Origin: Kineothrix alysoides
GTDB taxonomy: Bacteria > Bacillota > Clostridia > Lachnospirales > Lachnospiraceae
DNA: 64,000 nt
NCBI RefSeq assembly: GCF_000732725.1
Contig: NZ_JPNB01000001.1
Coordinates: forward strand, 1,178,001-1,242,000
Reading direction: 5' to 3'
Part shown: positions 41,136 to 49,512 of the stretch, piece by piece
Numbering within the stretch: the stretch's first letter is position 1
Layout: every line of letters begins with the position of its first letter
The notes under the pieces: model-generated
The model's input: only the letters and a program-made list of their open reading frames with translations
What the model was told of the DNA's origin: nothing
The model's database searches: none
Translations under genes and position numbers: made by a program

Positions 41136-41164
41136 TTGACAAATGGCGCATACGGATATATAGT
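41136..41164 (+). promoter_or_regulatory. Promoter of the TrmB-lysA unit
   Basis: TTGACA (41136-41141), 17-base spacer, TATAGT (41159-41164). A short GTATTCC/GGAACAC dyad lies just downstream and may be an operator. Confidence 0.75.
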
Positions 41165-41187
41165 ATTCCTATAAAGGAACACTAAAA

Positions 41188-41271
41188 ATGCAAGTAAAAA
41201 AAGCAAAACAAACCAATGAAGAGATTTCGAATTATATTGGGGATACAATAAGGGGAAGAGAAGATGGATGA
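41188..41271 (+). CDS. Possible 27-residue leader peptide overlapping the regulator start
   Basis: ATG at 41188 follows AAAGGAAC with good spacing and reads MQVKKAKQTNEEISNYIGDT then IRGREDG. Its TGA (41269-41271) overlaps the first codons of the downstream regulator. It begins about 24 bases after the -10 box, so it is the first ORF on the mRNA. The sequence is not recognised. It could couple translation of the regulator or be a small protein in its own right. Confidence 0.45.
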   Translation: MQVKKAKQTNEEISNYIGDTIRGREDG

Positions 41272-41980
41272 GACGAGTATATTAGAACGGATGATGTTAT
41301 TCGGTCTGACGAGAGTGGAGGCTGGCATTTATATATGTCTTTTTAAAAGCGGAGAGCTTACCGGATATGAGGTGGCAAAGCAGACGGGGATTTCCAGATC
41401 TAATGTCTACAGCGGTTTATCCGGCTTGGTGGATAAAGGGGGAGCTTATCTCATAGAAGGCATATCCAGTAAATATGTGGCTGTTCCGATAGAAGAATTC
41501 TGTGACAATAAGATAAGAAACATGAAGCGGGACAAAGAATTCCTTGTGAAAAACATGCCGGCAGTAACGGCGGCGGAAGATGGATATATTACGATTGAAG
41601 GGGCCAAAAATATAAAGGATAAGATTCTTACGATGTTAGATAACGCAAAGCAGCGTATTTACCTATCGGCACCGGAAAGCTTTATTCAAAGTATTGAAAC
41701 GGAGCTTTTAGAAACTGTCAGGCGAAAAATAAAGCTAGTCCTCATTACAGATAAAGATGTAGGGATGAGCGAAACGATACAATATCTTACGGATAAAAAA
41801 GAAAACCAGATTCGCCTTATCATAGATTCTCTTTATGTACTGACGGGAGATATCCAAGGGGAGAAGTCGGATACTTGTTTGTATTCAGGCCAGAAGAACT
41901 TTGTAAATGTTTTTAAGGAATCGCTTAGAAATGAAATAAAATTAATTGAACTTACCGGAGGAGAAAAGAAAGATGAGTAG
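41264..41980 (+). CDS. TrmB-family transcriptional regulator
   Basis: 238 residues. Winged helix at about 5-75 (LERMMLFGLTRVEAGIYICL; GYEVAKQTGISRSNVYSGLS). The C-terminal part (KILTMLDNAKQRIYLSAPES) is the PLD-like effector region seen in TrmB proteins; in sugar-responsive TrmB members this binds the ligand. It overlaps lysA by 8 bases, so it is expected to be cotranscribed with, and perhaps to control, that gene. The effector is unknown. Confidence 0.88.
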   Translation: MDETSILERMMLFGLTRVEAGIYICLFKSGELTGYEVAKQTGISRSNVYSGLSGLVDKGGAYLIEGISSKYVAVPIEEFCDNKIRNMKRDKEFLVKNMPAVTAAEDGYITIEGAKNIKDKILTMLDNAKQRIYLSAPESFIQSIETELLETVRRKIKLVLITDKDVGMSETIQYLTDKKENQIRLIIDSLYVLTGDIQGEKSDTCLYSGQKNFVNVFKESLRNEIKLIELTGGEKKDE

Positions 41981-43250
41981 AAAAGCATTTGTAACAAAAG
42001 AAATCATAGAAGAAATTGTCAAAGAATATCCGACGCCCTTTCACATTTATGACGAAAAGGGTATACGGGAAAATGCACAGGCTGTAAAAGAAGCTTTTGC
42101 GTGGAATGAAGGATTTAAAGAATATTTTGCGATAAAGGCAACGCCCAATCCTTCTCTCATACAGATATTGAGAGAGTATGGATGCGGATGCGACTGTTCC
42201 TCTATGACGGAGCTCATGCTGAGCAAGGCGCTGGGTATAACCGGAGAGGATATTATGTTTTCCTCCAACGATACGCCTGCGGAGGAATATGAGTATGCGG
42301 CGAAGCTGGGAGCTATCATTAATTTGGACGATATAACACATATTGAATTTCTGGAGGAGACGATAGGAACGCTGCCGGAGACTATGAGCTGCCGTTATAA
42401 TCCGGGAGGAGTATTTGTCATGAGCAACGGCATCATGGATAACCCGGGCGATTCCAAATATGGCTTCACCACGGAGCAGATGTTCGAAGGCTTTCGGATT
42501 CTGAAGGAAAAGGGAGTGAAGAATTTCGGTATCCATGCATTCCTTGCGAGCAATACGGTAACGAATGAATATTATCCGATTCTGGCAAAACAATTGTTTG
42601 AAATTGCGGTTCAGTTGGAGAAGGAGACGGGAGCAGATATTAAGTTTATCAATTTGTCGGGCGGCGTTGGAATTCCTTATCAACCGGGTCAAGAGGGAAA
42701 TGATATCCGGGAAATCGGTGACGGAGTACGCAAAGTATATGAGGAGATTCTTATTCCGGCAGGTATGGGAGACGTAGCCCTTTATACGGAAATGGGACGT
42801 TTTATGATGGGTCCTTATGGTGCTTTGGTTACGCAGGCGATTCATGAAAAGCACACACATAAGGAATATATAGGCGTGGATGCGTGTGCGGTGAATCTGA
42901 TGAGGCCTGCTATGTATGGTTCCTATCATCATATTACCGTCCTTGGCAAGGAAGAAGAGGCATGTGATTACAAGTACGATATAACGGGTTCTCTCTGTGA
43001 AAACAACGATAAGTTCGCCGTAGACCGCATGCTCCCAAGAATTGATATGGGAGACTATATGGTCATTCATGACACAGGAGCACACGGATATTCGATGGGA
43101 TATAATTATAATGGAAAACTAAGATCTGCAGAGTTGCTGTTAAAAGAGGATGGAAGTACAGAATTGATAAGAAGAGCGGAAACTCCTAGGGATTATTTTG
43201 CTACTTTCGATGCACTGGATATTTATAGCAAATTAGAGGAAGAATTTTAG
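41973..43250 (+). CDS. lysA: Diaminopimelate decarboxylase
   Basis: 425 residues from ATG 41973, with GGAGG in the end of the preceding gene. PLP-dependent alanine-racemase-like barrel with the Schiff-base Lys in YFAIKATPNPSLI, phosphate-binding GGVGIP and EMGRFMMGPYG, and the C-terminal active-site segment SLCENNDKFAVDRM. It converts meso-diaminopimelate to lysine. The close fit to clostridial LysA-type proteins makes this more likely than an arginine or carboxynorspermidine decarboxylase. Coupled to an upstream TrmB-type regulator. Confidence 0.88.
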   Translation: MSRKAFVTKEIIEEIVKEYPTPFHIYDEKGIRENAQAVKEAFAWNEGFKEYFAIKATPNPSLIQILREYGCGCDCSSMTELMLSKALGITGEDIMFSSNDTPAEEYEYAAKLGAIINLDDITHIEFLEETIGTLPETMSCRYNPGGVFVMSNGIMDNPGDSKYGFTTEQMFEGFRILKEKGVKNFGIHAFLASNTVTNEYYPILAKQLFEIAVQLEKETGADIKFINLSGGVGIPYQPGQEGNDIREIGDGVRKVYEEILIPAGMGDVALYTEMGRFMMGPYGALVTQAIHEKHTHKEYIGVDACAVNLMRPAMYGSYHHITVLGKEEEACDYKYDITGSLCENNDKFAVDRMLPRIDMGDYMVIHDTGAHGYSMGYNYNGKLRSAELLLKEDGSTELIRRAETPRDYFATFDALDIYSKLEEEF

Positions 43251-43259
43251 AAAATATGC

Positions 43260-43288
43260 TTGTCAATAACGACCGAGTGTGGTATTAT
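43260..43288 (+). promoter_or_regulatory. Promoter of tRNA-Leu
   Basis: TTGTCA (43260-43265), 17-base spacer, TATTAT (43283-43288), 29 bases before the tRNA. The promoter lies within an inverted repeat (TGTCAATA...TATTGACG with ACGACCGA/TCGGTCGT inside), which may also end lysA transcription. Confidence 0.7.
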
Positions 43289-43317
43289 AAACTTCGGTCG
43301 TTAGATATTGACGATAC

Positions 43318-43400
43318 GCCGGCGTGTCGGAATGGCAGACGAGGCAGACTCAAAATCTGTTGTGGGCAACCACGTATGGGTTCAAGTCCCATCGCCGGCA
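43318..43400 (+). tRNA. tRNA-Leu (CAA)
   Basis: Acceptor GCCGGCG pairs with CGCCGGC; anticodon stem GCAGA/TCTGT with loop CTCAAAA gives CAA; a long variable arm (TTGTGGGCAACCACG) marks a class II tRNA; T-arm GGTTCAAGTCC. Its 3' end is repeated in degraded form at 45400-45423, a sign that it is an integration site. Confidence 0.95.
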
Positions 43401-43411
43401 GCAAATATCAG

Positions 43412-43442
43412 CTCTTTAACTTCGGTTAGGGAGCTTTTTTAT
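43412..43442 (+). terminator. Terminator after tRNA-Leu
   Basis: AGCTCTTTAAC, TTCG loop, GTTAGGGAGCT, then six T. Confidence 0.8.
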
Positions 43443-43472
43443 ATCCCTCCGGCAAGAATCTGTTTCGTTTCC

Positions 43473-43835
43473 TCACCTTGCTTGTGTATCCGATTCTTCG
43501 TTATTGTAGTAGGATGCAATAAACTTTTCTTTTTTCGGCCTTTCTACACGGTCAGCCGGATTTGATTTAATCAGCCCAACTTGAAAAGCATATAGTAGAG
43601 CTTTTCTGATATTGGCGTGTCTGTGAATTACTGTGTTAGCGGTAAGCCCTTGTTTCAATTCTGACTGATAATATTCTTGAATGTACTTCGGGTTTTCTTT
43701 TAAGTCGGTCAGGGTGCACTGCTTATCCCTCAAATATGGTACGACACGCTTTTTGCGAGTACTGCGGTATGTTGCAAAAGTGGATTCTTCTACACACTGT
43801 TTCATCATATCCAGCCATCCCCGTATGACAGATTG
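43473..43835 (-). pseudogene. Tyrosine recombinase (integrase) fragment
   Basis: The readable part GWLDMMKQCVEESTFATYRS then TANTVIHRHANIRKALLYAF and NPADRVERPKKEKF is the SAM-like core-binding domain of ICE/phage tyrosine integrases. The frame ends soon after SYYNNEES, just where the catalytic domain (R-H-R-Y) should begin; that two-thirds is missing. The N-terminal arm-binding domain is also gone. The gene points toward tRNA-Leu, as expected for an integrase next to its attachment site. It is a remnant, not active. Confidence 0.8.
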
Positions 43836-44073
43836 AAAGAAAAGGAATAGGAAGTCAAGAAGCGACAGACAGATTCTAGAGTAACAAACAAAGACCGGGG
43901 AGCTAGATGGTTTTCCCTAGTTTCTATTTTAGTATATGATCCCATTTATCTGACTTTATCCATCTTGCAAATCTAGGTTGATAATATTTTACTTCTTCAT
44001 TTTCCATAATGACCTCCACTAAGTCTCAGTTTAGTTACTTAAAAATCACTGCTCCTGTTTCCGAAACTCACAC
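43836..44073. other. Intergenic remnant region
   Basis: No gene I can support. Short stops-rich sequence between the integrase fragment and the DUF2798 promoter. Confidence 0.3.
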
Positions 44074-44103
44074 TTGACAATGAAGAATTATTTTTGGTAA
44101 ACT
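44074..44103 (+). promoter_or_regulatory. Promoter upstream of the DUF2798 gene
   Basis: TTGACA (44074-44079), 18-base spacer, TAAACT (44098-44103). Confidence 0.55.
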
Positions 44104-44137
44104 AACTAAGTCATATTTATAGCGCGTATAATGGTTC

Positions 44138-44175
44138 AGCGCACCTCCTTTTCATAAGGAAGTGCGCTATTTTTT
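44138..44175 (+). terminator. Attenuator-like terminator in the DUF2798 leader
   Basis: AGCGCAC...GTGCGCT arms with an inner CCTCCTT/AAGGA pairing, followed by seven T. It lies between the promoter and the ATG at 44200, so full-length mRNA needs read-through. The inner arm CACCTCCTTTT is itself anti-Shine-Dalgarno-like. Confidence 0.6.
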
Positions 44176-44199
44176 TCTCGCACCAAGAAAGGAGACACT

Positions 44200-44688
44200 A
44201 TGGAATTTTTTATGAAACTGCCACGTTCAAAACGTGAATTTGCACTTTTTATTGCAGTGATTTCTATCATCTCAGTTAATATTATTGCCCCAATAATTAC
44301 TTGTCTTGAAATAGGCTTTAGCTTCAAGGTTTACAAAGAGGTTTTAACTGTCCTGCCATTTATCTGGATTGCCGTTATTACACTTGTATTATTAACCTTC
44401 AAGCCTGCTGAATGGTTAACTGGTCAAGTTGTCACAAAAGGAGACAGCTTTAAAGCAACTGTAACCATCAACATTCTCTGTTCAGTATTTATCCTATCTA
44501 TTTTTCTTACCATAATTGGTACTTGGATTGGCAGCCGAAAAATTAGTCTTGATCCTATTTATTGGTTTTTCTACAAGTGGCCAAAAAATTTTGCAATTTC
44601 ATTAGGTGTTGAACTATTTATCGCTCAACCGGCAGCTAGATTTGTCATGTTAAAATACCATTTATTAACATCGGCGCAAACTGACTAA
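44200..44688 (+). CDS. DUF2798 family membrane protein
   Basis: 162 residues, four predicted TM helices at about 17-37, 50-70, 86-107 and 130-150. The start RSKREFALFIAVISIISVNI and end FAISLGVELFIAQPAARFVM match DUF2798 proteins, small membrane proteins of unknown role often found alone or near transport genes. AAAGGAGA precedes the ATG. It is cargo of the remnant element between tRNA-Leu and the att-like sequence at 45400. Confidence 0.7.
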   Translation: MEFFMKLPRSKREFALFIAVISIISVNIIAPIITCLEIGFSFKVYKEVLTVLPFIWIAVITLVLLTFKPAEWLTGQVVTKGDSFKATVTINILCSVFILSIFLTIIGTWIGSRKISLDPIYWFFYKWPKNFAISLGVELFIAQPAARFVMLKYHLLTSAQTD

Positions 44689-45157
44689 ATCCCCCCCCTG
44701 CATTCTTCTTGTCCCTGCCTAACACACAATGGGCAGGGATTATCTGGCTCAGGTGTATAACAATCTGGACGTTCACCATTTGTTGCCAATTATGATACCG
44801 GGTTTTCATGAAGGAGCTCCACCTCCTTCCGTTATTTAATTATATTTTAATTTATTTAATTATATCATAGGTACATGAAAAAAGTATTAACTATTTACAC
44901 ACGTATATCTAACACTGTTCTTTTAAAATTAGCTTTTCCGACAGTCTGAGACGCTCATAAATGAACGTCCAAAGTGATACTATTTTCTGGCAATCCAACG
45001 CAGTTCTATATTTGAACGTTGCGTAGTGTTCGCCTAGTACATAGTCAATTACATATGTCTTTGATATCATGTAAGCAGAACGGATTTTTGATTTGTCAGC
45101 TCCTTATAGTTTTTTGTCAATGGTAGGTACTGACTGTAAAAGTTGATTGTTCTTCTT
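44689..45157. other. Gene-poor stretch of the remnant element
   Basis: It holds a GTCCCTGCC/GGCAGGGA hairpin at about 44709-44740 that could end the DUF2798 transcript. On the minus strand 45070-44909 a 53-codon ORF reads MISKTYVIDYVLGEHYATFK onward; it lacks a clear ribosome site and is not recognised, so I do not call it a gene. Confidence 0.35.
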
Positions 45158-45330
45158 GTTTGATAGGGTATCGTGGAAGCCCTCCACATCCCTCCTATAT
45201 CCCTCCAACGGGAAAAATTACTTGCTAAACATTTAATTCTGTTATATCCTTTATATACAGGTGTTAAAGCAAGAAAGCGTTAAAAAGGCTTCAATTATGC
45301 GGTGTTGCAGGGTTCAATAGTCCATTACGT
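45158..45330. repeat. End module A (direct repeat with 47776-47952)
   Basis: About 173 bp with roughly 80% identity by eye to module B. Shared blocks include CAACGGGAAAAATTACTTG, TAAACATTTAATTCT and AGGCTTCAATTAT. Both modules are followed by a tRNA-Leu-3'-end-like sequence. They bracket the pyrophosphatase gene. Confidence 0.75.
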
Positions 45331-45399
45331 TCTCGTATATTCCAGATATTTACAAACGGAGTGGAAAACTCGAAATCTATTTCCGAAAACGGAGTGTGG

Positions 45400-45423
45400 G
45401 TTCAAGCCCCGCCACCGGCAGCA
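45400..45423. other. Degraded att site (tRNA-Leu 3'-end copy)
   Basis: GTTCAAGCCCCGCCACCGGC followed by AGCA, against GTTCAAGTCCCATCGCCGGC plus AGCA in tRNA-Leu (43380-43403). This is the expected second att of an element inserted in the tRNA gene. Confidence 0.7.
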
Positions 45424-45427
45424 TGCT

Positions 45428-45469
45428 GAAAGTCGTCGATTTCTTGGGAATCGGCGACTTTCGTGTTTT
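45428..45469 (+). terminator. Strong hairpin terminator after the att copy
   Basis: GAAAGTCGTCGATT and AATCGGCGACTTTC pair, followed by GTGTTTT. It could be the original tRNA-Leu terminator displaced by insertion. Confidence 0.65.
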
Positions 45470-45594
45470 AACATGAAACTGATTATGGATTTTCTGAACG
45501 AAGCAAGTTCGTTGTTGATATAAATATTTGTATATTTTTTTATATTTATCAACAGAAATGAAGTAATTTTAAAAATGAAATGGGGGATATGTTT

Positions 45595-47646
45595 ATGAAC
45601 ATGATTTTTCTAGGAGTTGCATTGGTAGGTGCAATCGCGTTACTTGTTGCTGTTTTCATTGCCAAATGGATCAACAAAAATGACGAAGGCAACCAACATA
45701 TGCGTGAAATCGCATCCTACATCCATCAGGGTGCGATGACCTTCCTGATGCGTGAGTACCGCACGATTGGTATCTTTGCGGTAGTGATGTTCGCAGTGCT
45801 TTTCTTTGCCGTGAATTGGCAGACAGCGACGTTGTTTTTGTTTGGAGCATCTTTCTCGCTGGCAGCCGGTCTTTTTGGTATGAACACCGCCACCAAGGCA
45901 AATGTACGCACAGCCGCCGCCGCCCGTTTTGGGATGCCGTCCGCATTGAGAATCGCCTTCCGAGGTGGTGCGGTTATGGGCCTCAGTGTTGTTGGCCTTG
46001 CGGCTTTGGGGCTTGGTGTTGTCCTCTCCCTTTTAGGTGTTGAGACACAGCAGCAAATAGAGTACATTTCTGGGTTTGGTCTCGGAGCAACGTCTATGTC
46101 GCTGTTTGGGCGAGTGGGCGGAGGTATTTTTACCAAAGCCGCCGATGTAGGCGCTGATCTGGTCGGCAAGGTTGAAGCGGGGATCCCCGAAGATGACCCG
46201 CGTAACCCCGGTGTTATCGCTGATAACGTAGGTGATAACGTGGGTGATGTGGCGGGTATGGGTGCCGACCTTTTTGACAGCTATGTTGGCGCGATTATCT
46301 CAGCGATTCTTCTGGCTACTACGCTTAAAAATGCCGCCGGTGAGAGCATGCTTTCAGAAGGCATTGCATTCCCATTGCTGGTGGTTGCAATTGGTATTTT
46401 AGCTTCTGTGATTGCGGTATTTTTTGTCGGCGGTAAAAATACAAAGAATCCGGCCAAATCACTCAACCTCGTTACCTATGGCGGCAGCATTATTGTTTTG
46501 ATATCGTCTTATATCCTGGGCACGCTTATCTTTGGGTCTACAATGGAGTTTCACGGCTTCGCATTTGGCAGTGAGGCGGGAAATCACTTTGGCGGGATTG
46601 GAGCGTTTGGAGCTGTTGCTTCGGGTCTCGTTATCGGCTCTGCAATCGGTTTTTTTACCGAGCGTTATACCTCTTCTGATTATAAAGCCGTTCAGGGAAT
46701 TGCCAAACAAGCTGAAACCGGTACAGCTACCCTTATTATTGACGGGTTTTCGGTAGGATTGCTTTCCGCTGTCTGGCCGCTTGTGCTGATCGCGGTCGGT
46801 ATCATGCTTTCGTATTTTTGCGCGGGCCTATATGGCATTGGTTTGGCGGCGGTCGGCATGCTATCCACCACCGGTTTGGTGGTTGCAGTTGACGCCTATG
46901 GTCCCATAGCAGATAACGCTGGCGGCATTGCCGAAATGTGCAGCCTACCCAAAGAAACACGCGAGATTACCGATAAATTGGATAGTGTTGGTAATACCAC
47001 CGCCGCAATTGGTAAGGGCTTTGCTATTGGCGCATCGGCTCTCACAGTGCTTGGGCTCTATGTGTCCTATGCGGAAATTGCCAATATCAGCGCCATTGAT
47101 CTGCTTAATCCGCTGGTGGTAGCGGGACTCTTCCTGGGTGGTATAATGCCGTTTCTCTTTTCTGCGCTCACGATGCGCTCGGTAGGCAGGGCGGCGGGCC
47201 AAATGATCGAAGAGATTCGTCGTCAATTCCGTGCGGATAAGGGCATCATGGAAGGCACCTCAAAACCCGATTATGAGAAGTGCATCCAAATCTCCACCGA
47301 TGCGGCACTAAAGGAAATGCTGTTCCCTGGTGTGCTGGCAGTAGTATGTCCCATTGTGGTTGGCATAATTGACACTGCGATGCTTGGTGGTATGTTGGCC
47401 GGTGCCATGCTTGTCGGTGTTCTGTTAGCGCTTATGATGGACAATGCGGGTGGTGCGTGGGACAACGCCAAAAAGTATATAGAGGAAGGTCACCATGGCG
47501 GTAAGGGCAGTGAGGCGCACAAAGCTGCCGTAGTTGGTGATACTGTCGGGGATCCGTTCAAGGATACCTCTGGTCCGTCGATGAACACGCTCATCTGTTT
47601 GATGACGATTGTTTCTGTCGTATTCCTTCCGCTGTTTTTACGATAA
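45595..47646 (+). CDS. hppA: Membrane-bound ion-pumping pyrophosphatase
   Basis: 683 residues from the ATG at 45595, preferred because GGGGG lies eight bases upstream; ATGs at 45580 and 45589 are in frame. About 16 TM helices. The catalytic segment reads DVGADLVGKVEAGIPEDDPR then NPGVIADNVGDNVGDVAGMG, and the C-terminal Asp cluster is DNAGGAWDNAKKYIEE. GNTTAAIGKG has Ala where K+-independent enzymes have Lys, so it should be K+-dependent; H+ versus Na+ specificity cannot be told. It uses PPi to energise the membrane. Codon use is richer in GCC/GGC than the neighbours, and it sits between two end modules, both signs of horizontal gain. Confidence 0.95.
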   Translation: MNMIFLGVALVGAIALLVAVFIAKWINKNDEGNQHMREIASYIHQGAMTFLMREYRTIGIFAVVMFAVLFFAVNWQTATLFLFGASFSLAAGLFGMNTATKANVRTAAAARFGMPSALRIAFRGGAVMGLSVVGLAALGLGVVLSLLGVETQQQIEYISGFGLGATSMSLFGRVGGGIFTKAADVGADLVGKVEAGIPEDDPRNPGVIADNVGDNVGDVAGMGADLFDSYVGAIISAILLATTLKNAAGESMLSEGIAFPLLVVAIGILASVIAVFFVGGKNTKNPAKSLNLVTYGGSIIVLISSYILGTLIFGSTMEFHGFAFGSEAGNHFGGIGAFGAVASGLVIGSAIGFFTERYTSSDYKAVQGIAKQAETGTATLIIDGFSVGLLSAVWPLVLIAVGIMLSYFCAGLYGIGLAAVGMLSTTGLVVAVDAYGPIADNAGGIAEMCSLPKETREITDKLDSVGNTTAAIGKGFAIGASALTVLGLYVSYAEIANISAIDLLNPLVVAGLFLGGIMPFLFSALTMRSVGRAAGQMIEEIRRQFRADKGIMEGTSKPDYEKCIQISTDAALKEMLFPGVLAVVCPIVVGIIDTAMLGGMLAGAMLVGVLLALMMDNAGGAWDNAKKYIEEGHHGGKGSEAHKAAVVGDTVGDPFKDTSGPSMNTLICLMTIVSVVFLPLFLR

Positions 47647-47700
47647 CATAATGACCGTATCAATAATGGCCAAATGACATAGCAGGCTGAGCCTGCATCC

Positions 47701-47740
47701 AAAAACGCGCTCTCGGTTTTGTGCTGAGGGCGCGTTTTGT
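47701..47740 (+). terminator. Terminator after the pyrophosphatase gene
   Basis: AAAACGCGCTCTC and GAGGGCGCGTTTT pair, then GTTT. Confidence 0.75.
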
Positions 47741-47775
47741 TTCCCGCGCCTTGGCCCGCATTCAGTTTTACTTTG

Positions 47776-47952
47776 TTTGATGCGGAATCGTGGAACTCTT
47801 TCACATCCCTCTTATATCTCTTCAACGGGAAAAATTACTTGATAAACATTTAATTCTATTGTATTCTTTATACATCGGTGCAAAAGTAAAAAGCTTTGAA
47901 AGAGGCTTCAATTATACGGCGTTGCAAGGTTTCAATAATTCATTCCATTCGT
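47776..47952. repeat. End module B (direct repeat with 45158-45330)
   Basis: Shares CAACGGGAAAAATTACTTG, AAACATTTAATTCT and AGGCTTCAATTATACGG with module A. Followed at 47951-47967 by GTCCCATTGCCGGCATCA, similar to the tRNA-Leu 3' end, and ATGCTGAA as at module A. Confidence 0.7.
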
Positions 47953-48031
47953 CCCATTGCCGGCATCAAAATGCTGAACCTCCTTGCAATTGCTATGACG
48001 ATAAGTAACCTTTGGAAAGGGTGGAGGCCAT

Positions 48032-49300
48032 ATGCCGGAAAAAATAAATACGCCCCTCTGCTGTAAAAACATGTATGACCCAATGCTTGAAGGTTATGTG
48101 ATGTTTGCAATTCTCAGGGATGAGCATCAGGGGCTTTGCGACTATCAATTTCTTGAAGTAAATAGGCAGTTTGAGAATATTTCTGGTGTGCAGCGTGGAG
48201 AGGTCATCGGCAAAACACTAAAACAAATGCAGAACCATTCGCCCGAAGTCTGGCTGGACATTTGTGACAATCTGAACAAGATTCAAGGTAACGGCTCGTT
48301 CGAGTATTTTTTGAAGAAGGATGACAGGCATTTTCAGGTCAGTGCCTTTTGCCCTTCCAATGATATTGTTATTACCGTATTTTTGGAAATTACCGCACAA
48401 AAAAGGGCGGAAGAAGCCCTTAAAATTCACAAAATTCTTTTTGAGGGCGCACAAGACATTATTTTATACACGAATTTGGATGGACAGGTCATAGATTCCA
48501 ATCAGAGGGCCTGCGAGGCCTATGGTTATACTAAAGAGCAGCTGCAATCCAGAAGGATTCAAGAAATCCGCCATTCATCGACCCTCGATGAGTATGAAGG
48601 TCAGATGCGGCAGGCAGAGATGGGTGGGGTCCTATTTGAATGTATCCATGTGCGGCGCGACGGCTCTACCTTTCCCGTCGAGGTAAGCTCCAGGGTGGCT
48701 CATACTGAAAAGGGGCCCTTACGCATTCATATCATCAGGGATATAACCTTGCGCAAGGTGCAGGAGGCGAAAATAGCTTGGCTCGCCAACTATGATACCC
48801 TTACGGGGATACGAAACCGCGCCAGTTTGATGATGCAGCTGGAGCAGGAGATACAGCATTGCGCACGAAGCAGAGCTCAATTTGCCGTCATGCTGTTCGA
48901 CATTGATAAGTTCAAATCCTTTAACGATCGTTATGGGCACGAGGCAGGAGATGTTGTGCTGCGTCATGTGACCGCAAAGGTACAGCAAGTGCTTGGAATG
49001 ACAGATCAAATTGGCAGACTTGGTGGGGATGAGTTTGTCATATTGCAGACAGCCGTGAAGGAACTGGCCGGCGTGAGCCGGCTGGCTGAAAGAATACAGG
49101 CAGCTGCAGCAGAACCGCTTACCTATAACGGAATCCCTCTTCGTGTCAGCATCAGCATCGGAATAAGCCTATTTCCGGCAGACGCCGGAGATGTCGATAG
49201 CCTGTTAGCCTTTGCCGACCAGGCAATGTATGTTACTAAGAAAAGAGGCGGGAGCAACTATGCATTTTTTATGAGTGATACGCCGCCTGCACAGACCTGA
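48032..49300 (+). CDS. PAS-PAS-GGDEF diguanylate cyclase
   Basis: 422 residues, no TM helix, so cytoplasmic. PAS1 at about 20-125 (YQFLEVNRQFENISGVQRGE), PAS2 at about 140-255 (LFEGAQDIILYTNLDGQVID) and a GGDEF domain at about 262-415 with intact active site RLGGDEFVIL and DNA/GTP segment LFDIDKFKSFNDRYGHEAGD. It should make cyclic di-GMP. The RxxD inhibitory site is replaced by GMTD, so product feedback is probably lost. GGTGGAGG precedes the ATG. It lies just after end module B, so it may belong to acquired DNA. Confidence 0.93.
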   Translation: MPEKINTPLCCKNMYDPMLEGYVMFAILRDEHQGLCDYQFLEVNRQFENISGVQRGEVIGKTLKQMQNHSPEVWLDICDNLNKIQGNGSFEYFLKKDDRHFQVSAFCPSNDIVITVFLEITAQKRAEEALKIHKILFEGAQDIILYTNLDGQVIDSNQRACEAYGYTKEQLQSRRIQEIRHSSTLDEYEGQMRQAEMGGVLFECIHVRRDGSTFPVEVSSRVAHTEKGPLRIHIIRDITLRKVQEAKIAWLANYDTLTGIRNRASLMMQLEQEIQHCARSRAQFAVMLFDIDKFKSFNDRYGHEAGDVVLRHVTAKVQQVLGMTDQIGRLGGDEFVILQTAVKELAGVSRLAERIQAAAAEPLTYNGIPLRVSISIGISLFPADAGDVDSLLAFADQAMYVTKKRGGSNYAFFMSDTPPAQT

Positions 49301-49369
49301 TCGGCAGAACGTCCTATGGAGCAGCCGCAAAAAACTTTTTTCCGTCATCTTTATAAATAATTTATTATA

Positions 49370-49420
49370 AAACAAATATCCCATCAATTGATAAAATTAG
49401 TTGATGGGATATTTGTTTTA
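49370..49420. terminator. Bidirectional terminator
   Basis: A long perfect stem: AAACAAATATCCCATCAA and TTGATGGGATATTTGTTT. Confidence 0.85.
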
Positions 49421-49512
49421 TGGTAAAATTTCATATACATATCATTTATTTTTTGTAATAAAACGTATGTTATTAACTGCTACAAAACCAATAAGACAGG
49501 AAAAGAAAAACG

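Noticed and set aside
41952-43085. 377-codon minus-strand ORF opposite lysA
   Set aside because: lysA is clearly the real gene; the antisense product shows no domain and has low-complexity His/Arg runs.
43308-43565. 85-codon plus-strand ORF across tRNA-Leu
   Set aside because: It reads through the tRNA gene and its terminator.
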